64,000 bases of DNA from Streptomyces tuirus (GTDB taxonomy: Bacteria > Actinomycetota > Actinomycetes > Streptomycetales > Streptomycetaceae), in NCBI RefSeq assembly GCF_014701095.1, contig NZ_AP023439.1, forward strand, positions 1,228,001-1,292,000, written 5' to 3'. Positions within the stretch are counted from its first letter, which is position 1. Each line of letters starts with the position of its first letter. Position numbers and translations under genes: made by a program. Positions 35,330 through 44,614 of this stretch are shown piece by piece. The notes under the pieces were generated by a model. The model worked only from the letters and a program-made list of their open reading frames with translations. It made no database searches and had not been told where the DNA came from.

Positions 35330-35874
35330 GCGATTCCTTCCAAGTAAGCGGCGGCCCGGCGGACGGCGTCGGGATCGTCTCCCAACTTGCCGATGGCCGA
35401 ATTGCAGTTGAAGCACAGTACGCCACGGACCCTACCCGTCTTGTGGCAGTGATCCACATGGGCGGCCGGGGCTTTTAGGCAGATGACGCAGAGCCCCATC
35501 TGGGAGGCGACCATCTCGTCCAGCTCGGCTTCGGTGAGGCCGTAATGGCGCTTCAGGTGACGCGCCCGCCCCTCGACTGCTCGGCATGCCTTGCAGGCCG
35601 TCGAAAGGCCATCGGAAGCCGTTCTATTGCGATCCCACTCGGCGTGCGGCTTGATCTCCCGGCAGCGTTGGCAGTACTTGTGCCCGTCGGGCGCGGCCAC
35701 CCTCGGGCGGGGCTTCCTGCCTCGGGCATCCTGGCGCTGCCGGTAGTACGCCGCGGAGCACTCGCGGCAGTACGCCTGAAGACCGTCCCTCACCGCCTTG
35801 TTGCTCGCGAAGGCTGCTCGCGGCTTGTCCTGCTTGCACCGCGAGCAGCGCTTCACGCTTTCACTGTCGAACAC
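35281..35874 (-). CDS. Endonuclease VII-like (HNH/His-Me) protein in the proteasome operon
   Basis: A 197-residue protein with three Cys-pair blocks at the N-terminus (CSRCK, YCREC, YCQRC, CKAC) and a C-terminal endonuclease VII domain: [20 protein letters not shown] then [14 protein letters not shown]. These hold the structural zinc cysteines and the catalytic DHCH. GTG 35874 has GGGGGAG at 5 bp. It lies between pup and prcB and overlaps prcB by 49 bp. The family is known from phage recombination endonucleases; a role in the proteasome locus is not established. Confidence 0.88.
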   Translation of the reverse strand: MFDSESVKRCSRCKQDKPRAAFASNKAVRDGLQAYCRECSAAYYRQRQDARGRKPRPRVAAPDGHKYCQRCREIKPHAEWDRNRTASDGLSTACKACRAVEGRARHLKRHYGLTEAELDEMVASQMGLCVICLKAPAAHVDHCHKTGRVRGVLCFNCNSAIGKLGDDPDAVRRAAAYLEGIAWKPTLVAPGVYQLPS

Positions 35875-35911
35875 CCCAACTCCCCCGCCAACCTTCGAAT
35901 CGAAGGTGAAA

Positions 35912-36130
35912 TCACTCTCCACCCTTTTGAACGAAGGAGCGCACGAAGTCCTCGGCATTTTCTTCGAGCACATCATCGATTTCGTCGAGGACGGAGTCCA
36001 CGTCGTCGCTCAGCTTCTCCTGACGCTCCTTGAGGTCCTCGGAAGCCTGCGTCTCCGCCGCCTGCTCCTCGACCTCCTCGGTGGACCGGGTGGCCTTCTG
36101 CTGTCCGCCGCCGGTGTCCTTGGTCGCCAT
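35912..36130 (-). CDS. pup: Prokaryotic ubiquitin-like protein Pup
   Basis: A 72-residue disordered, acidic tag ending VRSFVQKGGE. The final residue is already Glu, so it needs no deamidation by Dop before ligation. The central helix DLKERQEKLSDDVDSVLDEI binds the ARC coiled coil. ATG 36130. Confidence 0.98.
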   Translation of the reverse strand: MATKDTGGGQQKATRSTEEVEEQAAETQASEDLKERQEKLSDDVDSVLDEIDDVLEENAEDFVRSFVQKGGE

Positions 36131-36308
36131 ATCCCTCACCCCGCTCGGTTCGCCCGACACAGTTGCTCGGTCAAGATCAGACCCTACTCGCCGGGTCTGA
36201 CAATGGCCCCGCAGTTGCTCCAACGTACGGGGGCCACCTCGATGATTCCCGGACCAGGGCTTTTCCACCCTGTCCGGCCGGTTCCCGACGAGTACCCGCT
36301 TCAAGCGG

Positions 36309-37820
36309 TCACCCGCCCGACAGGATCCTGACCAGGTCTTCCGCGGTACGGCAGCGGTCCAGGAGCTCCTTGACGTGATTACGCGTTCCGCGAAGCGGTT
36401 CCAGGGTTGGGACCCGCTGCAGCGAATCCCGGCCCGGCAGATCGAAGATCACCGAGTCCCAGGAGGCCGCCGCGACGTCGTCCGCGTACTGCTCCAGGCA
36501 GCGGCCGCGGAAGTACGCCCTGGTGTCCTCCGGCGGCACCGTACGGGCCCGCTCCACGTCCGCGTCGGTCAGCAGCCGCTTCATGCGCCCCCGGGCCACC
36601 AGACGGTTGTACAGGCCCTTGTCGGGCCGTACGTCCGCGTACTGGAGGTCGACCAGGTGCAGTCGCGCCGCGTCCCAGTCGAGGCTGTCCCGGCGCCGGT
36701 AGCCCTCCATGAGCTCCCGCTTGGCGACCCAGTCCAGCTCCCCGGCCAGGCTCATCGGGTCGTGCTCCAGACGGGTGAGGGTGTCCTCCCAGCGGGACAG
36801 GACGTCCTTGGTCTGGTCGTCGGCGTCGGCCCCGAACCGCTCCTCCACGTACTTGCGCGCCAGCTCGTAGTACTCCATCTGCAACTGGACCGCCGTGAGT
36901 GTGCGGCCGCTGCGGAGCGTTACCAGGCGCTTCAGCGACGGGTCGTGCGAGACCTGGTGGAGCGTGCGGACGGGCTGGTCGACGGCCAGGTCGACGGCGA
37001 TGAAACCGTCCTCGATCATCGACAGCACCAGCGAGGTCGTGCCCAGCTTGAGGTAGGTCGAGATCTCCGAAAGGTTCGCGTCACCGATGATCACGTGCAG
37101 GCGCCGGTACTTCTCGGCGTCCGCGTGCGGCTCGTCCCGGGTGTTGATGATCGGGCGCTTGAGCGTCGTCTCGAGGCCGACCTCGACCTCGAAGTAGTCG
37201 GCCCGCTGGCTGAGCTGGAAGCCGTGCTCGTGCCCGTCCTGGCCGATGCCGACGCGGCCGGCCCCGGCGAAGACCTGGCGGGAGACGAAGAACGGCGTCA
37301 GGTGGCGCACGATGTCCGAGAAGGGGGTCTCCCGCTTCATCAGGTAGTTCTCGTGCGTGCCGTAGGACGCGCCCTTGTTGTCGGTGTTGTTCTTGTACAG
37401 GTGGATCGGCTGGGCACCGGGCAGCTGGGCGGCCCGGTCCGCGGCTTCTGCCATGATCCGCTCGCCGGCCTTGTCCCAGAGGACGGCGTCCCGGGGATTG
37501 GTCACCTCGGGTGAGCTGTACTCGGGGTGTGCGTGGTCGACGTAGAGCCGTGCACCGTTGGTGAGGATCACATTGGCCAGGCCGATGTCCTCATCGGTGA
37601 GCTGGCTGGAGTCCGCGGCCTCGCGGGCGAGGTCGAAGCCTCGCGCGTCCCGCAGCGGGTTCTCCTCCTCGAAGTCCCAGCGGGCCCGGCGGGCCCGGTG
37701 CATCGCCGCCGCGTAGGCGTTCACGATCTGGGACGAGGTGAGCATGGCATTGGCGTTGGGGTGGCCGGGGACGGAGATTCCGTACTCCGTCTCGATGCCC
37801 ATTACTCGCCGTACGGTCAT
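36309..37820 (-). CDS. dop: Pup deamidase/depupylase Dop
   Basis: A 503-residue paralogue of PafA, starting [16 protein letters not shown] with [15 protein letters not shown] and [11 protein letters not shown]. The Dop-specific loop ([20 protein letters not shown]) is present. Because Pup ends in Glu here, the useful activity is removal of Pup from substrates. ATG 37820 has AAGGAGG. Confidence 0.97.
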   Translation of the reverse strand: MTVRRVMGIETEYGISVPGHPNANAMLTSSQIVNAYAAAMHRARRARWDFEEENPLRDARGFDLAREAADSSQLTDEDIGLANVILTNGARLYVDHAHPEYSSPEVTNPRDAVLWDKAGERIMAEAADRAAQLPGAQPIHLYKNNTDNKGASYGTHENYLMKRETPFSDIVRHLTPFFVSRQVFAGAGRVGIGQDGHEHGFQLSQRADYFEVEVGLETTLKRPIINTRDEPHADAEKYRRLHVIIGDANLSEISTYLKLGTTSLVLSMIEDGFIAVDLAVDQPVRTLHQVSHDPSLKRLVTLRSGRTLTAVQLQMEYYELARKYVEERFGADADDQTKDVLSRWEDTLTRLEHDPMSLAGELDWVAKRELMEGYRRRDSLDWDAARLHLVDLQYADVRPDKGLYNRLVARGRMKRLLTDADVERARTVPPEDTRAYFRGRCLEQYADDVAAASWDSVIFDLPGRDSLQRVPTLEPLRGTRNHVKELLDRCRTAEDLVRILSGG

Positions 37821-38011
37821 GCGGCCCTCCTTGCCCGGCGGCACCCTCGGTCGTGGGCGCCACTCAGATACCGCTGGCGCTCGGTTGCGTGTGCGGTGCC
37901 CGTCCCCGCACTGCGCGACTCGGCGGTACGGAAGAGCCTAGAACGCCTTTGCGCTGGTGGGGAGATCATTTGCGTCATTGCGTTGCTCCAGCCGTGGCCC
38001 GAAAAACAGTC

Positions 38012-38044
38012 GGCTGCGGGTACCCGCCGAGGGCACCCGCAGCC
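38012..38044 (-). terminator. Intrinsic terminator after arc
   Basis: GGCTGCGGGT (38012-38021) and ACCCGCAGCC (38035-38044) form a 10-bp stem; on the minus strand it is followed by GACTGTTTTT. Lies 10 bp after the arc stop. Confidence 0.88.
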
Positions 38045-38054
38045 GCCCTGCCTT

Positions 38055-39821
38055 TTACAGGTACTGACCGGTGTTCGCCACCGTGTCGATGGAGCGTCCG
38101 GTGTCCGCACCCTGCTTTCCAGTGATGAGCGTACGGATGTACACGATCCGTTCGCCCTTCTTTCCGGAGATCCGGGCCCAGTCATCCGGGTTGGTGGTGT
38201 TCGGCAGGTCCTCGTTCTCCTTGAACTCGTCCACGCAGGCCTGGAGGAGGTGGGAGACGCGGAGGCCCTTCTGGTTCTTCTCGAGGAAGTCCTTGATCGC
38301 CATCTTCTTGGCGCGGCCGACGATGTTCTCGATCATGGCGCCGGAGTTGAAGTCCTTGAAGTAGAGGACTTCCTTGTCACCGTTGGCGTAGGTGACCTCC
38401 AGGAAGCGGTTCTCCTCGGACTCGGCGTACATGTGTTCCACCGCGGTCTGGATCATGCTCTGGACCGTGGTGGCCTTGGAGCCGCTGTGCTCGGCGAGGT
38501 CGTCGCCGTGCAGCGGGAGGCGCTCCGTGAGGTACTTGCCGAAGATGTCCTTGGCCGCCTCGGCGTCCGGACGCTCGATCTTGATCTTCACATCGAGCCG
38601 GCCGGGCCGCAGGATGGCGGGGTCGATCATGTCCTCACGGTTGGAGGCGCCGATCACGACCACGTTCTGCAGGCCCTCCACACCGTCGATCTCGGCGAGC
38701 AGCTGCGGGACGATGGTGTTCTCCACGTCCGAGCTGACACCAGAGCCACGGGTGCGGAAGAGGGACTCCATCTCGTCGAAGAAGACGATGACGGGGGTGC
38801 CCTCGCTGGCCTTCTCACGGGCCCGCTGGAAGACGAGGCGGATCTGCCGCTCCGTCTCACCGACGTACTTGTTCAGGAGCTCGGGGCCCTTGATGTTGAG
38901 GAAGAAGCTCTTGCCGGCCGCCTGGCCGGTCACCTCGGCGACCTTCTTGGCCAGCGAGTTGGCCACGGCCTTGGCGATGAGCGTCTTGCCGCATCCGGGG
39001 GGCCCGTACAGCAGGACGCCCTTCGGCGGCCGCAGTTCGTGCTCCTTGAACAGGTCAGGGTAGAGGTAGGGGAGCTCGACGGCGTCCCGGATGGCCTCGA
39101 TCTGGCCGCCGAGACCACCGATCTGCTCGTAGCCGATGTCGGGGACCTCTTCGAGGACGAGTTCCTCGACCTCGCTCTTCGGAACGATCTCGTAGACGTA
39201 GCCCGAGCGGGGTTCGAGCAGCAGGGCGTCACCGGGCCGGATGTTCACGTCCAGCAGTGGCTCGGCGAGCCGTACCACCCGCTCCTCGTCGGTGTGACCG
39301 AGCACGAGGGCCCGCTCGCCGTCCTCGAGGATCTCCTTGAGGGTGACGATGTCACCGACGCGCTCGTACTCCATGGCCTCGACCACGTTGAGCGCCTCGT
39401 TGAGCATTACTTCCTGGCCGCGCCGGAGCTCCTCGAGCTCGACGCTGGGGCTGACGTTCACCCTGAGCTTGCGGCCGCCGGTGAAGATGTCGGCGGTGCC
39501 GTCCTCGTTCGCCGTCAGGAAGACCCCGAAGCCGGCCGGCGGCTGCGCGAGCCGGTCGACTTCCTCCTTGAGGGCCACGATCTGGTCACGGGCCTCACGG
39601 AGCGTGTTGGCGAGTCGCTCGTTCTGCGCGGACACGCCGGCCAGATTGGTCTGCAGCTCGACGATCCGCTCTTCGAGAATCCTCGTGTGTCGCGGAGAGT
39701 CGGCGAGCTTACGTCGCAGGACGGCGATCTCCTGCTCAAGGTAGGCGATCTGCCCGGCCGGGTCGTCGGACCCGCGTCCCGGGCGGATGCCGCGGTTCAT
39801 GTCGTCGTCGTGGGCTGCCAC
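38055..39821 (-). CDS. arc: Proteasome-associated AAA ATPase ARC (Mpa)
   Basis: A 588-residue ring ATPase. A coiled coil for Pup binding spans about 22-93, two OB domains follow (about 95-230), then the AAA module with Walker A GPPGCGKT (273-280) and Walker B FFDE (349-350). The C-terminus ends GQYL, the motif whose Tyr docks into the 20S core. GTG 39821 follows a GGAGGAGGTGAGG purine run. It unfolds pupylated proteins. Confidence 0.97.
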   Translation of the reverse strand: MAAHDDDMNRGIRPGRGSDDPAGQIAYLEQEIAVLRRKLADSPRHTRILEERIVELQTNLAGVSAQNERLANTLREARDQIVALKEEVDRLAQPPAGFGVFLTANEDGTADIFTGGRKLRVNVSPSVELEELRRGQEVMLNEALNVVEAMEYERVGDIVTLKEILEDGERALVLGHTDEERVVRLAEPLLDVNIRPGDALLLEPRSGYVYEIVPKSEVEELVLEEVPDIGYEQIGGLGGQIEAIRDAVELPYLYPDLFKEHELRPPKGVLLYGPPGCGKTLIAKAVANSLAKKVAEVTGQAAGKSFFLNIKGPELLNKYVGETERQIRLVFQRAREKASEGTPVIVFFDEMESLFRTRGSGVSSDVENTIVPQLLAEIDGVEGLQNVVVIGASNREDMIDPAILRPGRLDVKIKIERPDAEAAKDIFGKYLTERLPLHGDDLAEHSGSKATTVQSMIQTAVEHMYAESEENRFLEVTYANGDKEVLYFKDFNSGAMIENIVGRAKKMAIKDFLEKNQKGLRVSHLLQACVDEFKENEDLPNTTNPDDWARISGKKGERIVYIRTLITGKQGADTGRSIDTVANTGQYL

Positions 39822-40066
39822 GGTCCTCACCTCCTCCAAGGGGAGCTGGACGCTTCCAGACCCTACCTGGGCGGGTGTCGATTGAAACCCCTAGATCACA
39901 AAGACGGTCGGGGTGTGTCCGATCTTCACCCTTGCGCTCTCCCTCACGCCAGGGGAATACCCAGCGAACATGAATGGAACCCAGCCGGAGGTAGGGTCGA
40001 ACTGTTCAACACCCGCCGGAGCTGGCCGGATTCCCGATACGGCTCGGCGGAGAAACGGCAGGAGAG

Positions 40067-40372
40067 ATGAGCGTGCAGCAGGTGGCCGGGACCGACGGCG
40101 AGGCGCTGGAGGTCTGGATCGACCAGGACCTGTGTACCGGCGACGGCATCTGCGCCCAGTACGCGCCCGAGGTGTTCGAGCTGGACATCGACGGTCTGGC
40201 CTATGTGAAGAGCGCCGACGACGAGTTGCTCCAGGACAAGGGGGCGACAACGCCCGTTCCGCTGCCGCTCCTCACGGACGTGATCGACTCCGCGAAGGAG
40301 TGTCCGGGCGACTGCATCCACGTGCGACGGGTTTCGGACAGGACCGAGGTCTACGGACCGGACGCGGAGTGA
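40067..40372 (+). CDS. Single-cluster ferredoxin
   Basis: A 101-residue ferredoxin. Cys23, Cys29 and Cys79-Pro80 form the cluster site; the second ligand position is Asp26 instead of Cys, as in 3Fe-4S or Asp-ligated 4Fe-4S proteins that serve P450s. ATG 40067 has GGAGAG. It is divergent from arc and has no reductase or P450 beside it. Confidence 0.92.
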   Translation: MSVQQVAGTDGEALEVWIDQDLCTGDGICAQYAPEVFELDIDGLAYVKSADDELLQDKGATTPVPLPLLTDVIDSAKECPGDCIHVRRVSDRTEVYGPDAE

Positions 40373-40431
40373 CCACTTCTCTACGTTCCGTTACTACAGT
40401 CCGATATCTCACACGCCCCGTCGCGTGCGCC

Positions 40432-41010
40432 TCACACGCTGCGAGCTCCGGCCGGGGCCGAGCGGACGAACGAGCCGCCGTGCCAACGCCATTTCACGTC
40501 GCTCTTCTCGTCGGGGCAGCAACGCGGCACGTCGGCCGACGAGTAGCCGAGGAGCGTGGCCGTGACGGCGCCGTCGCGCACGGCGAAGTCGCTGACGGTG
40601 GTGCCGTCCTTGGGGTCGAGCAGGGTGGCCACGACGCGGGGCTTGCCGCCGTCGGTGTCGCGCGTCAGCACGTACACGCCGTCCGGCGGGGTGCCCATCG
40701 GCGAGTCGCAGTGGACGACGGCCACCGTCTCGGGTCTGCCGTCGCCGTCGAGGTCGCCGGAAGCCCGCTTCTGCACCACGGCCTTCACCGGACCGCACTC
40801 GATCGGGAACGTCACCGCGGCCGGGTCGGGCGGGGTCATGTGCACTGGAGCGCTCTTGGTCTCGGGAGCGTCCGGCTGGGCCGCCGTGGCCGCGCCGGGC
40901 TGCAGGAGCGAGGAGAAGGCGACGACGCCCGCGACGGCGGTCGCGGTGGCGAGCCAGTGGATGGGACGGGTGTGGGTGTGGGCGAGCTCCGGGACGGCGG
41001 AAGACTGCAC
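40432..41010 (-). CDS. Secreted protein with FG-GAP/EF-hand-like repeat, unknown function
   Basis: A 192-residue protein with a signal peptide (hydrophobic WLATATAVAGVVAFSSLLQ, likely cut after ATA-A). The mature part has SGDLDGDGRPETVAVVHC, an FG-GAP-like acidic loop that may bind calcium, and a CC pair near the end. GTG 41010 has AGGAG. Confidence 0.75.
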   Translation of the reverse strand: MQSSAVPELAHTHTRPIHWLATATAVAGVVAFSSLLQPGAATAAQPDAPETKSAPVHMTPPDPAAVTFPIECGPVKAVVQKRASGDLDGDGRPETVAVVHCDSPMGTPPDGVYVLTRDTDGGKPRVVATLLDPKDGTTVSDFAVRDGAVTATLLGYSSADVPRCCPDEKSDVKWRWHGGSFVRSAPAGARSV

Positions 41011-41327
41011 TAGGAGGGTCTCCTGAGGCGGTGCCGGTGGGGTGGCCAGCATGGTGCCACACGTCACACCGCGAGGGAACGGCGGGGTGTGCATGTTCTG
41101 CGCCGGGGAAGTCTGACGGGTTGCGGTTTCTGCCGCTGTGTCAGCGGGCCTGCGGGCCCGGCTCCCGCTGACGGCCCCCGTGGGCCGTCGCGGCCCGCGG
41201 GGCAGGTCAACGGCGTCGGGTGAGGGTTCACCCGGGGCGGCAACGGAAAGGCGCCGTGGCGGAGTTCCGGTACGGATCCGGGAACTCCGGCACGGCGCCG
41301 GTGCGTTGGACGCGGTGACGGGCCGCC
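41011..41327. other. Intergenic region with two hairpins
   Basis: No gene. It contains GTCAGCGGG/CCCGCTGAC (41140-41148, 41164-41172), ACGGCCC/GGGCCGT (41171-41188), and the trmI terminator hairpin described separately. Confidence 0.6.
41250..41299 (-). terminator. Terminator hairpin of the tRNA methyltransferase gene
   Basis: A 19-bp stem with one mismatch (41250-41268 with 41281-41299) and a 12-base loop, 28 bp after the trmI stop on the minus strand. Confidence 0.78.
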
Positions 41328-42230
41328 TCAGCGGCCGGCGCCGCCGTCGGCGTTGGGGCCCGCGTAGTCCTCGCCGTAGGCGCCCTTGGCGGGGCGGCGG
41401 CGGCGCATGGGCGGCTCGACGCCGTCCGCGAGGCGGCGCGCGGTGAGCAGGAAGCCGGTGTGGCCGATCATCCGGTGGTCCGGGCGGACGGCCAGGCCCT
41501 CGATGTGCCAGTTGCGGATCATCGACTCCCAGGCGCTCGGCTCGTTGAAGCAGCCGATCTCCCGGATGGACTCGACGGTCCGGGCGAGCTGGGTGGTGGT
41601 CGCCACGTAGCAACAGAGGATGCCGCCGGGCACCAGCGCCTTGGAGACGGCCTCCAGGCACTCCCAGGGAGCCAGCATGTCGAGGATGACGCGATCGACG
41701 TCGGCGTCGGACAGGTTGTCCTGGAGGTCGCCGACGGTGAGCTGCCAGGCGGGGTGCGGGCCGCCGAAGTAGCGCTCGACGTTCGCCTGGGCGATCTCGG
41801 CGAAGTCGGCACGGCGCTCGTAGCTGTGCAGCATGCCCTGGTCGCCGATGGCCCGCAGCAGGAAGCTGCTGAGCGAGCCGGAGCCGACGCCCGCTTCCAC
41901 GACGCGCGCGCCGGGGAAGATGTCGGCGAAGGCCAGGATCTGCCCCGCGTCCTTGGGGTAGACCACGGCGGCGCCGCGGGGCATGGACAGGACGTAGTCG
42001 GGGAGCAGGGGGCGCAGCGCGAGGTAGGCGACGTTCCCCGTGGTGCGGACAACGCTGCCCTCGGGAGCGCCGATCAGCTCGTCGTGGGGGAAGGAACCCT
42101 TGTGGGTGTGGAAGTTCTTCCCGGCCTCGAGCGTGAACGTGTAGTGGCGGCCCTTGGGGTCGGTCAGCTGAACCTGGTCCCCGACCTTGAAGGGCCCGCG
42201 CCTGCGGGCGGCACCGGTCGGTTCGGACAT
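41328..42230 (-). CDS. trmI: tRNA (adenine-58-N1)-methyltransferase TrmI
   Basis: A 300-residue AdoMet methyltransferase with a short N-terminal beta domain, then VVEAGVGSGSLSSFLLRAIG as motif I and ILDMLAPWECLE as motif IV. It methylates A58 in the T-loop of tRNA. In mycobacteria the gene is also near the proteasome locus. Confidence 0.95.
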   Translation of the reverse strand: MSEPTGAARRRGPFKVGDQVQLTDPKGRHYTFTLEAGKNFHTHKGSFPHDELIGAPEGSVVRTTGNVAYLALRPLLPDYVLSMPRGAAVVYPKDAGQILAFADIFPGARVVEAGVGSGSLSSFLLRAIGDQGMLHSYERRADFAEIAQANVERYFGGPHPAWQLTVGDLQDNLSDADVDRVILDMLAPWECLEAVSKALVPGGILCCYVATTTQLARTVESIREIGCFNEPSAWESMIRNWHIEGLAVRPDHRMIGHTGFLLTARRLADGVEPPMRRRRPAKGAYGEDYAGPNADGGAGR

Positions 42231-42285
42231 GTGACCAGCCTACCGGCCCCGGAGAGGGCCACCGACCACCAGGACGGCCTCGCCG

Positions 42286-44427
42286 TCAGGACGGTCGCGC
42301 CATCGCCTTCACGAAGGCGCGCTCCACGTCGGCCGCCGACAGGACGCCGTAGATCTCGCCGGTCTCCTCCACCACCAGGTACTCGGTGGCCGGGGTGGCG
42401 CGCAGGGCGTCCAGGAGTTCCTCACCGGACAGCTCCGCCGAGACCCGCATGCCGTCGGTGAGGTCCTGGGCGAGGCCGCTGACGGCGACCCAGGGGCGGC
42501 GGTGCTCGGGCACGCCGACGATGGCGGCCTCGCGGACGAGGGAGAGGGGCTTGCCGTCGGCGTCGACGACGACCAGGGCGCGGGCGCCGGCGGCGTTGGC
42601 GCGGCGCAGCGCCTCGGAGAGCGGGGTGTCCGACTCGACGGGGACGGCGCGGCGGGTGAGTGCGCGGGCGCGCAGTTCGGGGAGGTGCTCGCGCAGTCGG
42701 GCCATGCGCAGGCTGTTGCCGGCGCCGGTCCAGATGATCGCGGCGAGGATGGCGGCGAGCAGGGCGTCGAGGACGGTGTCCATGCCCACGTTGTCGACGG
42801 CGTCGGTGCCGAGGGCGCCGGACTGGGTCAGCAGGGGCAGTCCGATGAGCACGGACACGGCGAGGGCGCGGCCGACCCAGGCGGCGGCGACGGTGCCCTT
42901 CATGGGCTTGCCGGTGATCTTCCAGACGACGGCGCGGAGCATGCGGCCGCCGTCGAGGGGCAGGCCGGGCAGCAGGTTGAACGCGGCCACGATGAGGTTG
43001 GAGATCATCAGGCCGGCGAGCAGGACGCCCGGGACGGTGCCGGGTTCCACGGTCTGCACGGCGGCGTAGAAGACGCCGGCGAGGACGAGGGAGAGCAGGG
43101 GCCCGACGAAGGCCAGCACGAACTCCCGGCCGGGGGTCTCGGCCTCCTTCTCGATCTCGGAGACGCCGCCGAAGAACTGGAGCTGGATGCGGCGGACCGG
43201 GAGCTTGAAGCGGAGGGCGGCGACGGTGTGCGCCAGTTCGTGGACGAGCACGGAGGCGTAGAAGGCGACCGCGAAGAAGAGGGAGACCAGGTAGCGGGCG
43301 GCGCCGAGCTCGGGCAGCACGCGCTCCAGCTGGCCGCCGAACACCCAGGTGATCAGCGCGGCGACGAGGAACCAGCTCGGCGCGACGTACACCGGCACGC
43401 CGAAGGGCCGGCCCATGAGCAGCCCGCCCCGGGGCTCCGGCCGCTGAGGGGCTGGGCCCTTGCCGTCGCCGGAGTGGGCGAGGTGACGGTCGCCGCGGGC
43501 GGGGGCGGACGGGGCGGGGTGGTGGTCGGGGTGGCCGGTGCCCGGGGCGGGGGCGGAGGGCTGCGGACCGTTCCGGTCACCGGAGCGGCCGGTGCCCGGG
43601 GCGGGGGCGGAGGGCTGCTGCGGACCGGTCCGGTCTCCGGAGCCGGGGGTCGGGGTGTGCGCCTTGTGCAGGCGGTCCCCCTCGGGCCGACCGGGGGCGG
43701 GAGGGGTGTGCGCCTTGTGCAGGCGGTCCCCCTCGGGCCGACCGGGGGCGGGCGCCGAGTGCGGGCCGCTGGCGTAGGCCCGGTCGGGGTGCTTGTCGCC
43801 CACCGGCGTATCACCCTCGCGGGGCGCGCCGGGGGCGGGCGCCGCCTGCGGTGCGTCGGTGGCGGCGCCGGTCGGTGGCGGGTGGGGGGCGTCGGCGTCA
43901 GGGCGGGCCGGTGCCGGGTGCCGGTCGTCGGCATGGGCGCGGTCGGGGTGCGTGGCCGTCTCCGGTGCGTCGCCGCCGTTGTGTGCGCCGGGGGCGGGTG
44001 CCGCCTGCGGTGCGTCGGCGTCGCCGTCGCGCGCGCCTGGGGCGGGGGCCGCCTGCGGTACGTCGGTCGGTGGCGGGTGGGGTGCGTCGGCGTCGGGGTG
44101 GGTCGGTGCCGGGTTCTCGGTGGCGGTGCGGTGGGGGTCGCCCTCCGGCGGGCCGCTCGCGTCAGGCTCGGTGGGGGCGGATGCGTCACCCCGGGTCGGG
44201 CGGGCCGCGCTCGCAGCGTCCGGAGAGGTCGTCGGCGGGTCGGCTGGCGTGGCCGGGCCGTTCGGCTCCGGTGCCGGGGAGGGTTGTTCAGGGGTGAAAG
44301 GGCGCTCGTCCGTGGGCTGTTCGTCGGCGGGGGTCGGCTCGGCGGCCCGGGCCGCAGGCCCCGCGTGGCGCTCGGCCGACTCGTCGTTGCCGGACCGCGG
44401 CCGCCCGCGCCCGCCGCTCTCGTCCAC
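42286..44427 (-). CDS. Site-2 protease (M50) with disordered N-terminus and CBS domain
   Basis: A 713-residue protein. Residues 1 to about 335 are Pro/Ala/Gly/Asp/His-rich and low complexity, with tandem repeats. The protease begins at MGRPFGVP (338), with zinc motif HELAH (396-400) in a membrane helix and LPLDGGR (Asp492), completing the metal site. About six hydrophobic segments are seen and two CBS motifs follow to the end. GTG 44427 was chosen for the GAGGGG ribosome site; the frame is open further. It would cleave membrane-bound substrates, such as anti-sigma factors; none is encoded here. Confidence 0.88.
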   Translation of the reverse strand: MDESGGRGRPRSGNDESAERHAGPAARAAEPTPADEQPTDERPFTPEQPSPAPEPNGPATPADPPTTSPDAASAARPTRGDASAPTEPDASGPPEGDPHRTATENPAPTHPDADAPHPPPTDVPQAAPAPGARDGDADAPQAAPAPGAHNGGDAPETATHPDRAHADDRHPAPARPDADAPHPPPTGAATDAPQAAPAPGAPREGDTPVGDKHPDRAYASGPHSAPAPGRPEGDRLHKAHTPPAPGRPEGDRLHKAHTPTPGSGDRTGPQQPSAPAPGTGRSGDRNGPQPSAPAPGTGHPDHHPAPSAPARGDRHLAHSGDGKGPAPQRPEPRGGLLMGRPFGVPVYVAPSWFLVAALITWVFGGQLERVLPELGAARYLVSLFFAVAFYASVLVHELAHTVAALRFKLPVRRIQLQFFGGVSEIEKEAETPGREFVLAFVGPLLSLVLAGVFYAAVQTVEPGTVPGVLLAGLMISNLIVAAFNLLPGLPLDGGRMLRAVVWKITGKPMKGTVAAAWVGRALAVSVLIGLPLLTQSGALGTDAVDNVGMDTVLDALLAAILAAIIWTGAGNSLRMARLREHLPELRARALTRRAVPVESDTPLSEALRRANAAGARALVVVDADGKPLSLVREAAIVGVPEHRRPWVAVSGLAQDLTDGMRVSAELSGEELLDALRATPATEYLVVEETGEIYGVLSAADVERAFVKAMARPS
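43652..43753 (-). repeat. 51-bp tandem duplication inside the protease gene
   Basis: Copies at 43652-43702 and 43703-43753 agree at 50 of 51 positions. They encode a 17-residue unit PAPGRPEGDRLHKAHTP repeated twice. The frame is kept. Confidence 0.9.
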
Positions 44428-44614
44428 CGGTGTCCCCTCGATCGAAGCGTCTCCCGCGCCTGCCGGACGGGAGGTCTCGAGTCGATGGTATGCGTCCGTC
44501 GCGGTGCGTTCCGCCCCGGCACCCCTGTGTTTCCCGTACGTCGACCTCCTCTCCCGGCTTCCCCCACGGAACACGGCTGGGTCACTGTCAGTGGCGGGCC
44601 GTAGGGTCTGGGAC

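Noticed and set aside
35281..35874. Prophage or mobile element origin of the endonuclease VII-like gene
   Set aside because: No integrase, attachment repeat or composition change, and it is embedded between core proteasome genes.
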